A model generated the notes under the pieces. That model was not told where the DNA came from and did no database searches. It saw nothing but the letters and a program-made list of their open reading frames with translations. A DNA stretch of 64,000 nt from Magicicada septendecula (lineage: Eukaryota; Arthropoda; Insecta; Hemiptera; Cicadidae): assembly GCA_034769895.1 (NCBI GenBank), contig CM068367.1, positions 118,342,573-118,406,572 on the forward strand, given 5' to 3'. The translations under genes and the position numbers were made by a program. Below are positions 13,462-24,476 of this stretch, one piece after another (position 1 is the stretch's first letter; each line of letters begins with the position of its first letter).

Positions 13462-13771
13462 ATTATTCAAATTAGTATAGGGGGTGTAAGGCCGTGGTCT
13501 ACTATAATTCTCACGCCGATCGCTGTTATAATCATACGTTTCGGCTTCACCTATGGAGGGCATCTTCAGTGAACGGTTTTCTGAAACGGGCGACAAGATG
13601 TGCGTGAGTAAACCACAGTAGTGTCAGTTGTTTCAGAAAAAAAAACATTCACTGAAGGTGGCCTCCAGAGATGAGGCCGAAACGTTTAATTATAACATAG
13701 ATCAGCATGTGAATCAGGAATGTGGTGTGTGTAGACCACGGTCTTACAGCCCGGATATTAATTTGAATAAT
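13462..13771. mobile_element. second fold-back element of the hammerhead-like family
   Basis: Ends are ATTATTCAAATTA (13462) and its inverse TAATTTGAATAAT (ending 13771). Next inside lie GTGGTCTAC on the left and GTAGACCAC on the right. The - strand of the left arm has CTGAAGA, then a decayed stem, then CCGAAACGTA. The + strand of the right arm has CTGAAGG, a perfect stem GGCCTC/GAGGCC and then GAAACGT. Architecture and motifs match the element at 8377-8666, so the two are one family. The arms differ more here, suggesting an older insertion. No coding capacity. Confidence 0.7.
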
Positions 13772-16700
13772 CAATTCATTGTATTTTGACCATCTGCTAA
13801 CTGCAGAAGCTACGCGGAGGATGTCAAATACGAACTACGAACAAATTAAATACTCGTGTTTATGAACACACAAGGAAAACCTTGGTGATTTTTACGAAGG
13901 CTGTGCTCAGAACTAAAAGACAATCGAACAGATATAATTGATTTTTCTTTTCATGGGTGCGACCATTCCTTTGATTTTAATACAGATGTTTTTTTATAAA
14001 TTGGTTATGTACTGTCGTACATGCGGTGTAATAAATAAGTACATAAGGATATTGCAAGAAATCATATACTGCCTATGGAGTCGAGATTCCATCTTCAGGG
14101 GTCTTAAAGGATGAGTGGATTGAGTGAAAAATAGGGGCTTTCGGGAAGGGCTGAATATCTTTTAACATACGTAGAAATATAAGAAAAATATGGTTGAACA
14201 TCTGGACTGGTAGAGTTTTGACAGTTTGTGCGAGTAGGCCTATATAAATCGAGCGGTTGCAGAAATTTGTACAACAGGTTGACATGAACATTTAGAGGAA
14301 TAGCATTAATAAGTTACCTTTCAGTATTGCGTACACTTAGATTAATATTTAACACAAAAATCCAAGTGAAGTCTGTCTGTTATTAAACTCCGCTATATCA
14401 ATCTACGCTAGCAGTCACATGACACGTGAATGTGAAAGTAGGAGAGAGAGGGGGACGTAACAATCTCGTTGAAGAAAAAGATTCATCGGTCTCCGGGTGA
14501 AGCCTCCTGCCTTTAGGGTACAGGCAGGTGAAAGGAGCACCAGAGGTTTTGTTGACTCTTTAATCCAGAAGTCGGAAGGATCCTGCTAAGAGGAATTAGA
14601 CGTCTCCAACTTACGATGAAAACAATCTACATAGAAGTGGAATCTCTCAGAAATCTGTTTTATTCCTGTGCCATGATGCAGCTCCACAAAGTGTCTTACC
14701 TAGCTACCCGGCAGTGTGGGTCTCCTGTACCAGAGGGATTTTCAAAACGTTATCTTCAAGAAATATAGGACGAATCATGTGGCGCAGATGATAAAGAACA
14801 TTAGACATTTTTTCGAATTTTCCATGATTATTTCCCCAAATTTGTGCATCTGTAACATTTTCACCACCACCTCCCCTACCTCTAGAGATACGTGCTTTTT
14901 CTGTGGTATTGGTCTTTAACAGTTTTCACAACGCCTTTCACAGCACTCGATAAGTGTAAGTTTTTCACGTCACTGTTGGCAGGCCTACTTTTACATTTGT
15001 TGTGTTATCAGAAAACGAGAGCAAGATTTGCTTCGGAAATTTGTTTTATTTCGTAATAAAAACGACATTGCGTTTCGGAATTATTTCGTGTGAGTGAGCG
15101 CGCTCGTGTTGTAGGCAGACACGCTGTTGTGTCGCTTGTTTGTGTTTAAACGTGAGTTGAAAAGTGAAAGGAAAAAATTCTCTGCCCAATGAAATATTTC
15201 GCTGCGTCGTCTTTCTTCATTTCCGACACAAGTTTTTTTTTTGTAAGATCCATGGAATTGATTCTCTAAGCTGTGTGTTTCTTTTCGCAGTCTATCTCTG
15301 TTTACCGACCCCCTCTCTCTCACACTCTCTTTCCACCTCTCTTCTCGCTTTGTGTACTGTTTTCTGACGTTTCGGGACCGTTTTTTATTATATTTAATAG
15401 ACTAGGGAATTTAACTTATTTTAACAGTTATTAAAATAAGGCTATAAAATTTGGAAGGTTTGCAGTAGATTGGTAAGCCTGTAGGTTTGTACCAATGTAA
15501 AGTTGAGTAGACTAAGTAATTGTAAGGCATTCAAGTAGTGTAACATTAACATTTACTGTTGAAAATAAACTAACTAGCATATATTACCGTTCATCACATA
15601 ATTTTTATTAAAATAAAGCCTGAAAAATCGGTTATTAACAGGATAATGTTTTTAGGCTGGGGGTCATTCCACAAAATGCGTGATGCAAAATGTGTAATGT
15701 CATCGAAAAATGTAACGCTCCAGGTGATGTTAACACTATATTTTTTCCACACTTTCGATTCCCCACAGTCTAGAAATCTTCGGTCTCTCTCGTTTTAACA
15801 TGATATTGTTTGTTATATAGTCAATATCAACATAGAACATCGCTGAACAGGAGAGTCTGCAGTTTATGCACATTATACGTTTCAAAAGCATAAAAACATT
15901 ATCATGCTTCGATGTTTCGGTTTCGTCAAAATTCTTTTTGTGTGCATTTTGGTTTGCGAGAATTAGGTATGCCGATCAGCTTCTCGTGTAATACTTGTAA
16001 TTACACTTTCTGACGGCCATTATTTTAATAAATTTTGTGTGTGTGTGTAGTGTAAATCTTCTTCAGTATTAACTGCTTCTGGATGTAAAAATGTTATTGT
16101 ATTTTCTCCTGACAAAGTGATGTTAAGGTATAATATACATGCAGGACCTTACCTTTATGGAATACAAAGTGGACTATAAATTTCTTAAGTACACGTTTAA
16201 TTATATTAAAGATACGTTTGGGAAGTATTGCACGATGAATTTCGTATGAGACTGGCGACCGCATGGAGAGCTTTTTGTTGGGCAAAACATAAGGTCGATA
16301 GTCGGTAAATTGCGAGTGTAGGATAATTGGATTCGTTATTAAGAGAGAAGAGGGAGTGCTTGCTGTTAATCCTTAATGGTGGGAGTGCTGTGTGTACTTG
16401 GACCGGACACGAGTCTCGTAATTGAAACCATACAGTGTAGTACGTACGGTAAGAAGGAACGTTGCCAAAAACAATAAAGCAAACACAAGCACAGCCATGG
16501 TATTAAGTTAGGGAGCGCACTCTGTCTGCTGCTGCTTGGTTCCGTTCTTGTTAGGGAAAATACGAAGCAAAAAATTTTCGTACAGCGAAGAACTTCGGAC
16601 TGTAATGATTTTTAAGAAATTTTAACGAAACCGTTAGGCTTCAAAATATATTTCTCTCGGGGTTTTTTTGTGTGTGACCTTTCCGATCTTCACTTTGTAT

Positions 16701-16903
16701 TTCTCGGGTCACACAGTCCATGTATATGTTGTACATTCGTCACTATATTGTGATCAGTTTTCCATTTTTGTCGGCGATTTCAGATTTAATGTTGTCATCA
16801 GTTTAATTTAGGTGTAATGTACTATGAAGGCAAGGAATTATTCTGTCATTATCTGGGCGAAACAGTAACGGTTTTCCCATTATAGCGAATAATACATATA
16901 TAT
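13772..16903. other. intergenic DNA
   Basis: Three kilobases with no recognised gene. A short hairpin (CCTGCCT / AGGCAGG arms) sits at 14506-14528. TAGGCCTA occurs at 14235. Around 15425-15450 and 15605-15625 a short TTATTAAAATAA-type motif recurs. Open frames (14073-14291, 15081-15323 and 16094-16285) carry no known motifs. Confidence 0.5.
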
Positions 16904-16957
16904 TAAGAACGACCTTTATTAAGATTTACATAAGAACGATGTCTGTAAAGATTTACA
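16904..16957. repeat. 27-bp tandem dimer
   Basis: Two adjacent 27-base copies (16904-16930, 16931-16957) each start TAAGAACGA and end AAGATTTACA. They lie immediately upstream of the hammerhead candidate, so they may be part of the same element. Confidence 0.75.
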
Positions 16958-16961
16958 TTTA

Positions 16962-17005
16962 TCCGATCTGACGATGAGCTGTGAAGCTTGAAAGCGCTAA
17001 TCGGA
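16962..17005 (+). ncRNA. candidate type-I hammerhead ribozyme with loopless stem III
   Basis: Stem I TCCGAT (16962-16967) pairs perfectly with ATCGGA (17000-17005). The core is CTGACGA (16968-16974). Stem II is GAGCT (16976-16980) / AGCTT (16985-16989), including one G-U pair, with loop GTGA. GAA (16990-16992) is followed by stem III AGC/GCT (16993-16998) without a loop. A at 16999 is the nucleotide before the cleavage point, an allowed H17. As in the 8264 candidate there is one extra U (16975) before stem II. Same strand and same architecture but different arm sequences, so this is an independent copy with the fold preserved by compensating changes. Confidence 0.6.
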
Positions 17006-17212
17006 ATAATTTTTATATAGTGGTGTGCAACAGTGATCAGTCTGCTTGTGATTTTAACCACTAACACAACTTTCTCCATTAAAGATTATATTTATAGTGC
17101 GTCAGGAGAAAATACAATAATAATTTTACTTGCAGAAGTAGTTAATATTGAAGAATACTTACGCTTTAGAAAGCTGCAAGAAATATTTAAGAGTTACAAA
17201 AATAATGATGAA

Positions 17213-17316
<104 letters not shown>

Positions 17317-17357
17317 ACATATATGAATCATATATACATATGTATGATATACATATG

Positions 17358-17361
<4 letters not shown>

Positions 17362-17400
<39 letters not shown>
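17362..17400. repeat. (TA)n microsatellite
   Basis: About 19-20 TA repeats following an irregular ATATGTATGATATACATATG patch (17314-17361). It could extrude as a cruciform. Confidence 0.95.
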
Positions 17401-17403
<3 letters not shown>

Positions 17404-17414
17404 AAATAATAATG

Positions 17415-17435
17415 ACACGCACGCGTGCGCGCGCG
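17415..17435. repeat. alternating purine-pyrimidine GC-rich tract
   Basis: 21 bases of strict alternation (ACACGCACGCGTGC, then repeated GC) directly after the TA repeat. This is the strongest Z-DNA-forming class of sequence. Confidence 0.8.
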
Positions 17436-19017
17436 GTATATATAGCGGGGAACCTACGACATTCGTCGCACCTGCATCTCAACCGCTAGTGATTTGTTTT
17501 CCGCAGTCCGTCTCCTGTAAACTCCTGTTCCTCATATCCTGTCTCCAGGTTGTTTGTGGACTACCTTTTTCCTGCGAATAAACATATGGTGTTCTGCTAG
17601 TATCCTTCTCGGACATATCTCGTTGCGTATTCGCTGTGCGTGTCCGTTCTTCAACTTACCCCATTAATATTTTCTTTAACACTTTCTCGCTCCGTTATTA
17701 CTTAATTTCTTACACGATGCACCCGGGATATCCGACAAGGTATTCTCAATCTATTTCAACTGTTGCTAATTTTTCTTCATTCCTTTTTGTCACCTGCCGA
17801 CCCTCGGATGCATATGCTGTAATGGCTGCATTATTGTTCTATGTAAAATTTTAACATTCAATCTAAAACATGATGACCAGAGCAAAGTGTTTAGCTTTTG
17901 GATAGCTGTTGGACAGATATTAATTATAGGCTCGCTCAAGATCGCAGAATTCTACCTTCAAATTCTGCACATAAATGTGGTAAATCATTAATTGGATGTA
18001 GGCCTACATCACAAATATCAGTATATGTTGGAAAACAGAATCGTCTTGCGGGAAACCCGCGTGATAACATGAATACAGGTTAGCATTCGGCGCTTTGTCT
18101 GTGCTAATTTTCTTCTACTCAGTTGGGGCGAAGTATCCTAACATGACTCTACTAGACCGCCATTCGCTATCCGCGCCGATGAAGTCAGGTAGAGCCATTA
18201 GATTTGTACGTGGTGCACAAAGTGAGAACTACGGTCGGTTTTAGATTAAACGGGCGCAGGGACTCGGAATGTGTTCTGAGTTTACCTGTTCATGATTTTG
18301 TTTAGGACAGTAAAGGCTCTACAGACAGAGGCTTGGAATTTGTTTTCTTAACGACTGGATTAGAAAAAAGTAATCAATTGTCCAATCGTGTGTTGCAATA
18401 TTAACTATCGTGTTTTGCAATAGTACATAAGTTTTGTGTACGTTGTGACGAGCGGTTAAAGCTCCCGGTTGTCGTCAACACATTTGTTAAATGGAGAAAT
18501 TATTGTAATACTATCGAAATTATTCTGAGAGGGTAGAATGAAAATGAGACGGTGCGTTTGAGGACAGTTCCGGTTCTGTCAGATGTTGTGGAAAATAGTG
18601 AAACTGCTTCAATAAGATCTACTGGAGATGAAGACCTCACCGTTTCACAGATGGTGATACTGCCTACCACGTGGTGGGATTATACTGCTACAGAATGAAC
18701 ACCCTAAATACAGTAGGCCTATAATGTTATAAGTAGCCACATATCCCAACGGAAGTTTGAAGACGGCTGTTGAACACGCATTATCGCATATACGGCGGAA
18801 GATATTCAACGACGGGCTACTGTCTTAACACTCGATAAACCAAAACAAAAGGGTGAAGATTTTATGCTATTTTAAATATGCTTTTAGTCAAATTAAAAGC
18901 GTCCTTAAATTTGAAAACGCTCCATCCTCCACTTGCTTCGTACATTCACCGACTTGTTTTCTCCATTCTTTTTTCGTGCATACCATTTCAGTTAGCTTTC
19001 TACTATACTTATTTAGC
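17436..19017. other. intergenic DNA
   Basis: No gene recognised. Open frames 17636-17854 and 17898-18083 have no known motifs. TAGGCCTA occurs at 17999 and 18714. Confidence 0.5.
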
Positions 19018-19109
19018 GATGGAAGGTTTAACGAGGATCGGTCAATAAATGTAACATATTGGTCAAATTGTGTTATATTTATGGACCGATTCTATCTAAA
19101 CCTTCCATC
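19018..19109. ncRNA. long imperfect hairpin (pre-miRNA-sized or MITE relic)
   Basis: Two 39-base arms (19018-19056, 19071-19109) are inverted copies separated by 14 bases. Ungapped pairing gives about 35 of 39 positions including G-U pairs, with a 3-base internal loop and one A-G mismatch. Arm ends are GATGGAAGGTTTA and its inverse. Size and shape match an animal pre-miRNA, but a degraded small inverted-repeat transposon would look the same. The open frame 18853-19137 running over it is probably meaningless. Confidence 0.5.
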
Positions 19110-20334
19110 TAAACATTTCCAGGTAAACATTTATTGATCGACGGTCACTACTAATTTAAGGACTATTATGTATTATTAGTGTGATTTACTATTTGTTGCT
19201 TTCAAATTTTTTGATTTAGTATAGATGAGTGACAGGCAGTAAATACCGGACGATATTTTATTTTCACTGTGATCACGATCACATTATGTTTTCTCTGCTG
19301 TGTGTCGTAATATTGTCGTTTACACCGTGTGTAGTTTTCTGTGTTTCGTGACGTTATCCTGTTCCCAACCAGTGTTTGACTGGGGAACATTAGGAGGAGA
19401 TATAAGAAGAGTATGTCCTAGAAAAGCTGGGGGTAGCAATTGAAGGAGCCACCGATCCTGTCATCAGGACGAATCAAAAGTCAAGAGAGGTACGGTGCAT
19501 GAGTATCGGAGAACCTAAGAATATGTAATAAGGCGATATAGTGAGTGTGTCTGTAACAGTATATCTTATTTATTTTGAATCGTGAATTTATCTTCTTTGA
19601 GAGGGAGTGAGAGAGAAGTAGGGGGACAGATAGACAGACAGTGGATGTTTGTTGATATCAGGAAGTAATTATTACATTTTGAAAGTAGAAAGATTCGTTT
19701 TTTGCTGGAGAAGAGGAGGAGGAAAACGCGGGCAAAAGAAAAGACGGGATAAAATATTATTACTCTAGCACTGGGATTCTGCAGAGAACTGTCAAAACAG
19801 AATGATTAATGTCATCGTATATAAAGGACGTAAACATCGTTCAGATTTTTTTTTAATATTATTATTATTAATGCTCTGGTATATAAATAAGTTGTTTTCG
19901 TTGTTGCGAAGTCACACGACCGGGAGGATCGAGCGGCGATGAGCTCCGGTCGGTTGTTTCGCAGAAAGAGATTGAAACTTGAAACTGTAACGCACAACTT
20001 TTTTTTAAGACCGTTGAGACTATGAATAAATATCGAATATCCGTGACAGTCACTGGCGTTGTTTGTTGCTTATTTTATTTATTTTGTATTTATTCTTTTT
20101 TGCAGAATAAGAATCGAGAACGTCGGCAATTTGTTTCTTCAATACGATGTGTTGTAAATTGGGAGGTCAGTTTAATTAAGCAAGTCGTAGTATCGTCTCC
20201 ACTTCGTGCTTTGCTTTACTATGCTTTGATTTTGGCGTATATTTTCTTATTTCTTATATTTGTCTCCATTACCAGTGTAAGGCTTGGGCAGGAGTTGAAT
20301 TGTGGCGAGTCGGTCTATGTTTCCAATTCATATA
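19110..20334. other. intergenic DNA
   Basis: No gene recognised. The + strand open frame 20022-20438 (138 codons, hydrophobic N-terminal half) continues straight across the hAT insertion boundary at 20343, so it is chance. Confidence 0.5.
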
Positions 20335-20342
20335 GTTTAGGG

Positions 20343-20826
20343 GAGGGGTCTCCAAACTACGGCCCGCGGCAACCCGGCCGATGCTGCGTGAATTTTTTAA
20401 ATACAAGAAATAAGTATAAAATCAAAGTACAGGGCTAACTTGTCAGACGAACACTTGAAATCCGTTCTAATGATAGGAGCCTCAACATTTGACCCAAAAT
20501 GGACAGACAGTATATGTCAGAAGCAACTCCACACATCCCGTACGTACATAAGAACGCCAAAAAGTAATACATAAGAAATATCTTTGAATGTTATTTTTCC
20601 TTACATTTATTTACATTATTTTGAATAAATGAATTTGTTTTGTTTGGACAAGTCTGCTTAATTTTTATTTTAATACCTTTTTTATTGACTTTATTATTTC
20701 GTAAACTGAAAAAAAAAGAAGTTTACTGTGTGCGCGCGCGTGTGTGCGTGTGCGTGTGTTACTGGCCCGCGTGACTTCCAAGATTTTTCAATTCGGCCCT
20801 CAAGTAAAAAAGTTTGGAGACCCGTG
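20343..20826 (+). mobile_element. hAT deletion-derivative element with intact 8-bp target duplication
   Basis: The 484-bp element has ends GAGGGGTCTCCAAACT (20343) and AGTTTGGAGACCCGTG (ending 20826). They are inverted repeats matching at 14 of 16 positions and resemble the CAGGGGTCTCCAAAC ends of Charlie-like hATs. The flanks GTTTAGGG at 20335-20342 and 20827-20834 are an exact 8-bp target duplication, which fixes both boundaries. Just inside are GGCCCGCGG (left) and GGCCCTCAAG (right), typical of this group. The inside keeps only the transposase C-terminus and a short (TG)-rich patch near 20730-20760. Confidence 0.88.
20401..20574 (+). pseudogene. hAT transposase C-terminal remnant
   Basis: In-frame codons 20401-20574 read SKYRANLSDEHLKSVL followed by FDPKW and a stop (20572-20574). 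The motif SKYRaxLsDEHLxxxL is the C-terminal end of hAT transposases of the GTF2IRD2/Charlie-like type. Only ~57 codons remain; the DDE catalytic region, zinc finger and most of the dimerisation domain are gone, so the element could only move with transposase supplied in trans. A stop at 20398-20400 closes the frame upstream. Confidence 0.75.
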
Positions 20827-20834
20827 GTTTAGGG

Positions 20835-21700
20835 TACCACGCCTATTCAATAGCTATTTCACGGCTTTTCTCTGTCTTTTGTCTCCTCATCTCCTCTTGC
20901 CGCGTTTTTCTTGATCTGCCTCGTGTGATCTTTTTTTCAATCTCTTTTTGTTCCATACACTCACAAACTTCGTTTTTTCCTATCCTTTTGACGTGTGCGT
21001 AACATTTCAATTGATGTTCTCCTGTTTTACTATGTACGGCTTTTACATCTAGTATTAGTCGACGTACGAGGTATATTTTCTAAGTATTTTTTTTTTTTAC
21101 GAATTTTATTGAGGCACCTAGGGTTAATTACATTGATGATAGAGAAAAACGATACATCATAGAATACGAAATACTGGCTTAAGACGGCAGCGTCAAATAG
21201 AGATGTAGTCAAATTTGTCAGAAGGGGAAATGAGAATAGAATGACCGTGTTGATAGGGCAAGCGACGATGGAGTAATAAAAATAGTGCGAGGTTCACAGA
21301 CCGTTAGGAAAACGGAATCCTGGCTGCCCACAGAAGAGATGGATGGGCGAATTTGAATCGATCTGTAACGATCTAATGATCCTCTTGATGCGTGAAGAGA
21401 AGAACAGACGATTAAGCCTATATTAAAGAAGGAGAAGAAGGATGAGGTGAAAGAGGTTGTAGAAAAAGGGGAAAACTGCAGGGGAAGTCAAAGTTTTATG
21501 GATCTATACATATTAATTGATTTCTACTGCGATACCAAGATCATGTGGCTTCTGTCTTTTGAGTCACCTCAGGACGTGTGGAGCTTCTTTCACCACGTGT
21601 CGCATTATTAGGTTATCGTGGATCTGAATCCTCTGATCAAGTTTGTCTACATATTTTGTTATTATGTCGCTGACATATTCTACATTGAGGTCTCTGTAGG
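20835..21700. other. intergenic DNA
   Basis: No convincing gene. The stretch 21290-21360 has a gene-like composition but no recognisable protein. Confidence 0.5.
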
Positions 21701-21754
21701 TATAAAGAAAGTAAACCCTAAAAACGTATTTATAAAACTCTATAGGAAGTAGCC

Positions 21755-21832
21755 TAAAGTTCTCATTTGTCCTGAGGCAAATGGGAAGAGTCTCATCATC
21801 CCCCTGTCACGGTAGCAGCTGCTAATTACATT
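21755..21832. mobile_element. decayed fragment of the 9249-9520 MITE family
   Basis: TTTGTCCTGAGGcAAATGGG, then a C-rich patch and GTAGCAGCTGCTAATTAC, parallel positions 9419-9515 of the hAT-type MITE in the same order and orientation. No clear ends or target duplication remain. Confidence 0.5.
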
Positions 21833-22472
21833 TCGTTAGATTTATATGCGATTCCTCATCATCGGTGTAAATGCTCCTTCATAGATTTTACGCCTTTGAA
21901 GATCAGATATACTTCGTGAATTGTTTGTGCATAACACTTTTTGTCTATCTCTTCCATAAATAGCAAATGTATTACCATAATGAGTATACAGTTTCATAGT
22001 GTAATAACTTCTTTGTTGTTTCAGGTAAGCCCGAGAGCAACGGAAGAAGACAATCCGTTATTGTTGCACAAAACGTGTGTTAATAATAAAACTTTACACC
22101 GGCACACGTTCTGCAGTAGGGAATAATAATAAGGTAAAGTGTATATTACTTTATCCCCCCCCGTACCCTAGATAAGTTATGTAATTATAAGAACAGTAGT
22201 AGTGTTATATAGAAGCGGGCGGGTGGCACGTGTACAGTGAATTACATGTGCAATTTTGCTTAGGTGCGTTCAATTTCTGTATCCACCAGAGTAACGAGTT
22301 GAATGAGAATTGTTTGCGCGGTAACATAGTTTTCCTCATGGGTTAACGATATTTTATCCCTTGGATTTGCTTACGGAAAGTCATTCTTGTATATGTAGAT
22401 AGATCTGAGTTAATTCTTCTATATTAAAGACGCCTGGAAGATGTAGTTTAATAGACTAGTTCTACAAATATA
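21833..22472. other. intergenic DNA
   Basis: No gene recognised. The 22139-22215 stretch has a short C run; nothing else stands out. Confidence 0.5.
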
Positions 22473-23359
22473 CGAGGTTTGGTAAAAAAGTTCATACAAT
22501 TCTGGTTTATTTTAAAAATCATGCCTTCATTCATCGACCCTTATACTCTGCCCCCTTCAAAGTAGTCTCATACGAATGTAACACGATTAGGCCCAGCCGT
22601 TTTTTTCAGTCTTCAAAAAAATTTCAATTACCGGTATGCAATTTTTGGTATAGCGTTGAGCTCTCTTAGCGATTTTCGTTTTACGTCTTTAACGGTTGCG
22701 AAACGTTGCCTTTCGTGGAAATTGTCACTATTGGGAGGAGGAGAGATCGCGGTGGGACACATCTGGTGATACGGCGTCATTATGACGTTTTCCGTTGCTT
22801 AACCTGTCAAAATTCTTAACAAGCAGTGACGTGCGGGCTGCCCATTCGCATTATCGGGCTGCAATTTTCGGGAAGTATTCTTCCGTAAATCTGGCCGTTT
22901 TGTACGAATAGGTTCGCGCAAATGGCGTAAAGTACCCGAATAGTACTCTTTACCTGTTTGCGCCTGGCGATGAAATTTCGTGGAACACAAAAACAATCGT
23001 CATCTGACAACCACGATCTTCAACTCATTTACGGCAGTCTTAGAAGCTTGTAAGCCGTTTGTTGACGCAGAACAGTCTTGCCAGAAGCCTTGTGAACACG
23101 TTAACCAGGACAGAGCAGTTTATCTCAAATTTACACAAAATTTAATCCATGTTCTTCAGTCTTGCTTTGTAGAATGACAAAAATCGCCTAACACCGACGG
23201 ACGACTTACTCAATTAGCTGTGAATTCTGAACTATGCATCAAATAGGGTTAAAAGTTTAGACTATTGTCACTGACATGTGTACCATCATCGCATAAAAAC
23301 GGTTTTTAATCGGACTCTTGTAGCGGTGGAAATTGCACGAACTTTTTTATCTATTCTCG
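22473..23359 (-). mobile_element. internally deleted mariner (Tc1/mariner) element
   Basis: The left end CGAGGTTTGGTAAAAAAGTTC preceded by TA (22471-22472) and the right end (inverse of CGAGAATAGATAAAAAAGTTC, ending 23359) form ~28-bp inverted repeats. Such ends, a TA target and ~0.9 kb are right for a deleted mariner (full length ~1.3 kb). The transposase reads on the - strand. The right-hand TA is no longer intact (CA at 23360-23361). Confidence 0.8.
22500..23170 (-). pseudogene. mariner transposase relic
   Basis: Read on the - strand from right to left. About 23000-23150 resembles the N-terminal helix-turn-helix domain, with stops. Then 22799-22996 has YYSGTLRHLREPIRTKRPDL followed by LQPDNA, matching the mariner segment around the second catalytic Asp, where the usual HHDNAPAH has become PDNANGQP. 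Further on RFATVKDVKRKSLRELNAIPK (about 22640-22705) and DYFEGG (about 22560) match the mariner C-terminus. The expected SPDLAPCD motif with the third Asp is ruined. Several stops and frameshifts and a missing middle part make it inactive. Confidence 0.75.
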
Positions 23360-24276
23360 CATGTAGGCCTACTTTTAGGTCGACTGCTTTATATATTCTG
23401 TTGATTGGAAGAAACCGCTCTCAGCGGATGTCTTAAAAATATAATTTGTTCGTCCTTCTGTCCAAGGTGATACAGTATCCGTTGCCAGCACCACTGTGCT
23501 GATAATCTTAATTTATTTTTTATTTTATTTGGTAAGCATTTAGGACACATACGAGACCACATTCCCATGAAATTTTCTTATTAAGAAACAAGTTTTCGTG
23601 TTTCATTATTGACGCCGAGGTAAACACGGACGACTTCCTTTCCTCTCTCCAGTTTTAAGCGCCACCTATATCCCATGTGCTTTAACTGTCACTACAGCGT
23701 TTTACGCGGGTAGTGTTGGCTTTATTATTCTTCTGTTTGAATACGAACAGAAACGTAGCTAATCTTTTCGTAGTTAATTTTAAATCAGTCGCTGAAAATG
23801 ACTGAACAATCTAGAACTAGGACCATCACGCCTTTCAACATATTAACTCGGTTGAAGTCGAAACGACCGAACGTAGGATCTACAATTCGTAATGGTATTG
23901 TCGACGACTGTGGAGATTAAAATAATTTTAAAATATTTTAGATAATATGATTTTTTCGTAACCTTTTGATTTTCCCGTCTCTGTCTCTACGGATTTGTTT
24001 CTCAGATTTCAGTCTTATGTATTCAGAAGTAAACAGAGTTGAGGGCCTCCAAAATTTACCCACAGGGGTATTGTGGAATGACATCTTCGCCCTTCGGATT
24101 GCGAGATGGGTCTTTTGTCTCGCCACGGGAAAGCAGTCACTGTCAAAAAAATTATCCAGGTTGTAGAATGTAGAATACAAATAATTTGCCATGGCACGTC
24201 ATTTCCTTCTCACCACCTGATGTACTTTCAAAAATTAAAAATTTGTAATCAATGTGTATTTCACAAGCTGTACGAT
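23360..24276. other. unique-looking DNA left of the array
   Basis: No gene recognised. Two overlapping - strand frames near 23938-24197 have no known motif. The last five bases, ACGAT (24272-24276), would be the left target-site duplication if the array is a retroelement insertion. Confidence 0.5.
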
Positions 24277-24309
24277 TGTGACGATTTTAAAAACATCGAA
24301 AATCGCACA
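24277..24309. repeat. near-palindrome at the LTR start
   Basis: TGTG-A-CGATTTT, ten bases, then AAAATCG-CACA: an 11-bp inverted repeat with one bulged A. It is repeated at every unit start. It could help integrase recognition or form a hairpin at the 5' end of the LTR. Confidence 0.7.
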
Positions 24310-24466
24310 AATAAAAATTTTTAATTTTTAATAAGTAAGAGTATTATCCACCCTTACCTATACCCAGATTCCTGAATCAACTTGAAATTGTCCAGTACCA
24401 ACACGCCAAGAAAGGTATTAAGTAAAGAATAATAATAATAATTACTTTAATTATTAAAAATGCGAC

Positions 24467-24476
24467 TATATAAATA
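24467..24476 (+). promoter_or_regulatory. TATA-like box in the LTR
   Basis: TATATAAATA, the best core-promoter match in the LTR, present in every unit at the same offset. AT-richness makes chance occurrence plausible. Confidence 0.3.

Noticed and set aside
14053..14106. Further hammerhead-like motif on the - strand (CTGAAGATGGA with TCCA)
   Set aside because: The stem is partly present but no GAAA follows, so at most a relic.
15361..15400. GACGTTTCGGGACC as an antisense hammerhead end
   Set aside because: No CTGANGA core lies at a suitable distance.
20022..20438. 138-codon membrane-like protein
   Set aside because: The frame crosses the hAT insertion boundary at 20343 and ends in another frame of the transposase tail, so it is not a conserved gene.
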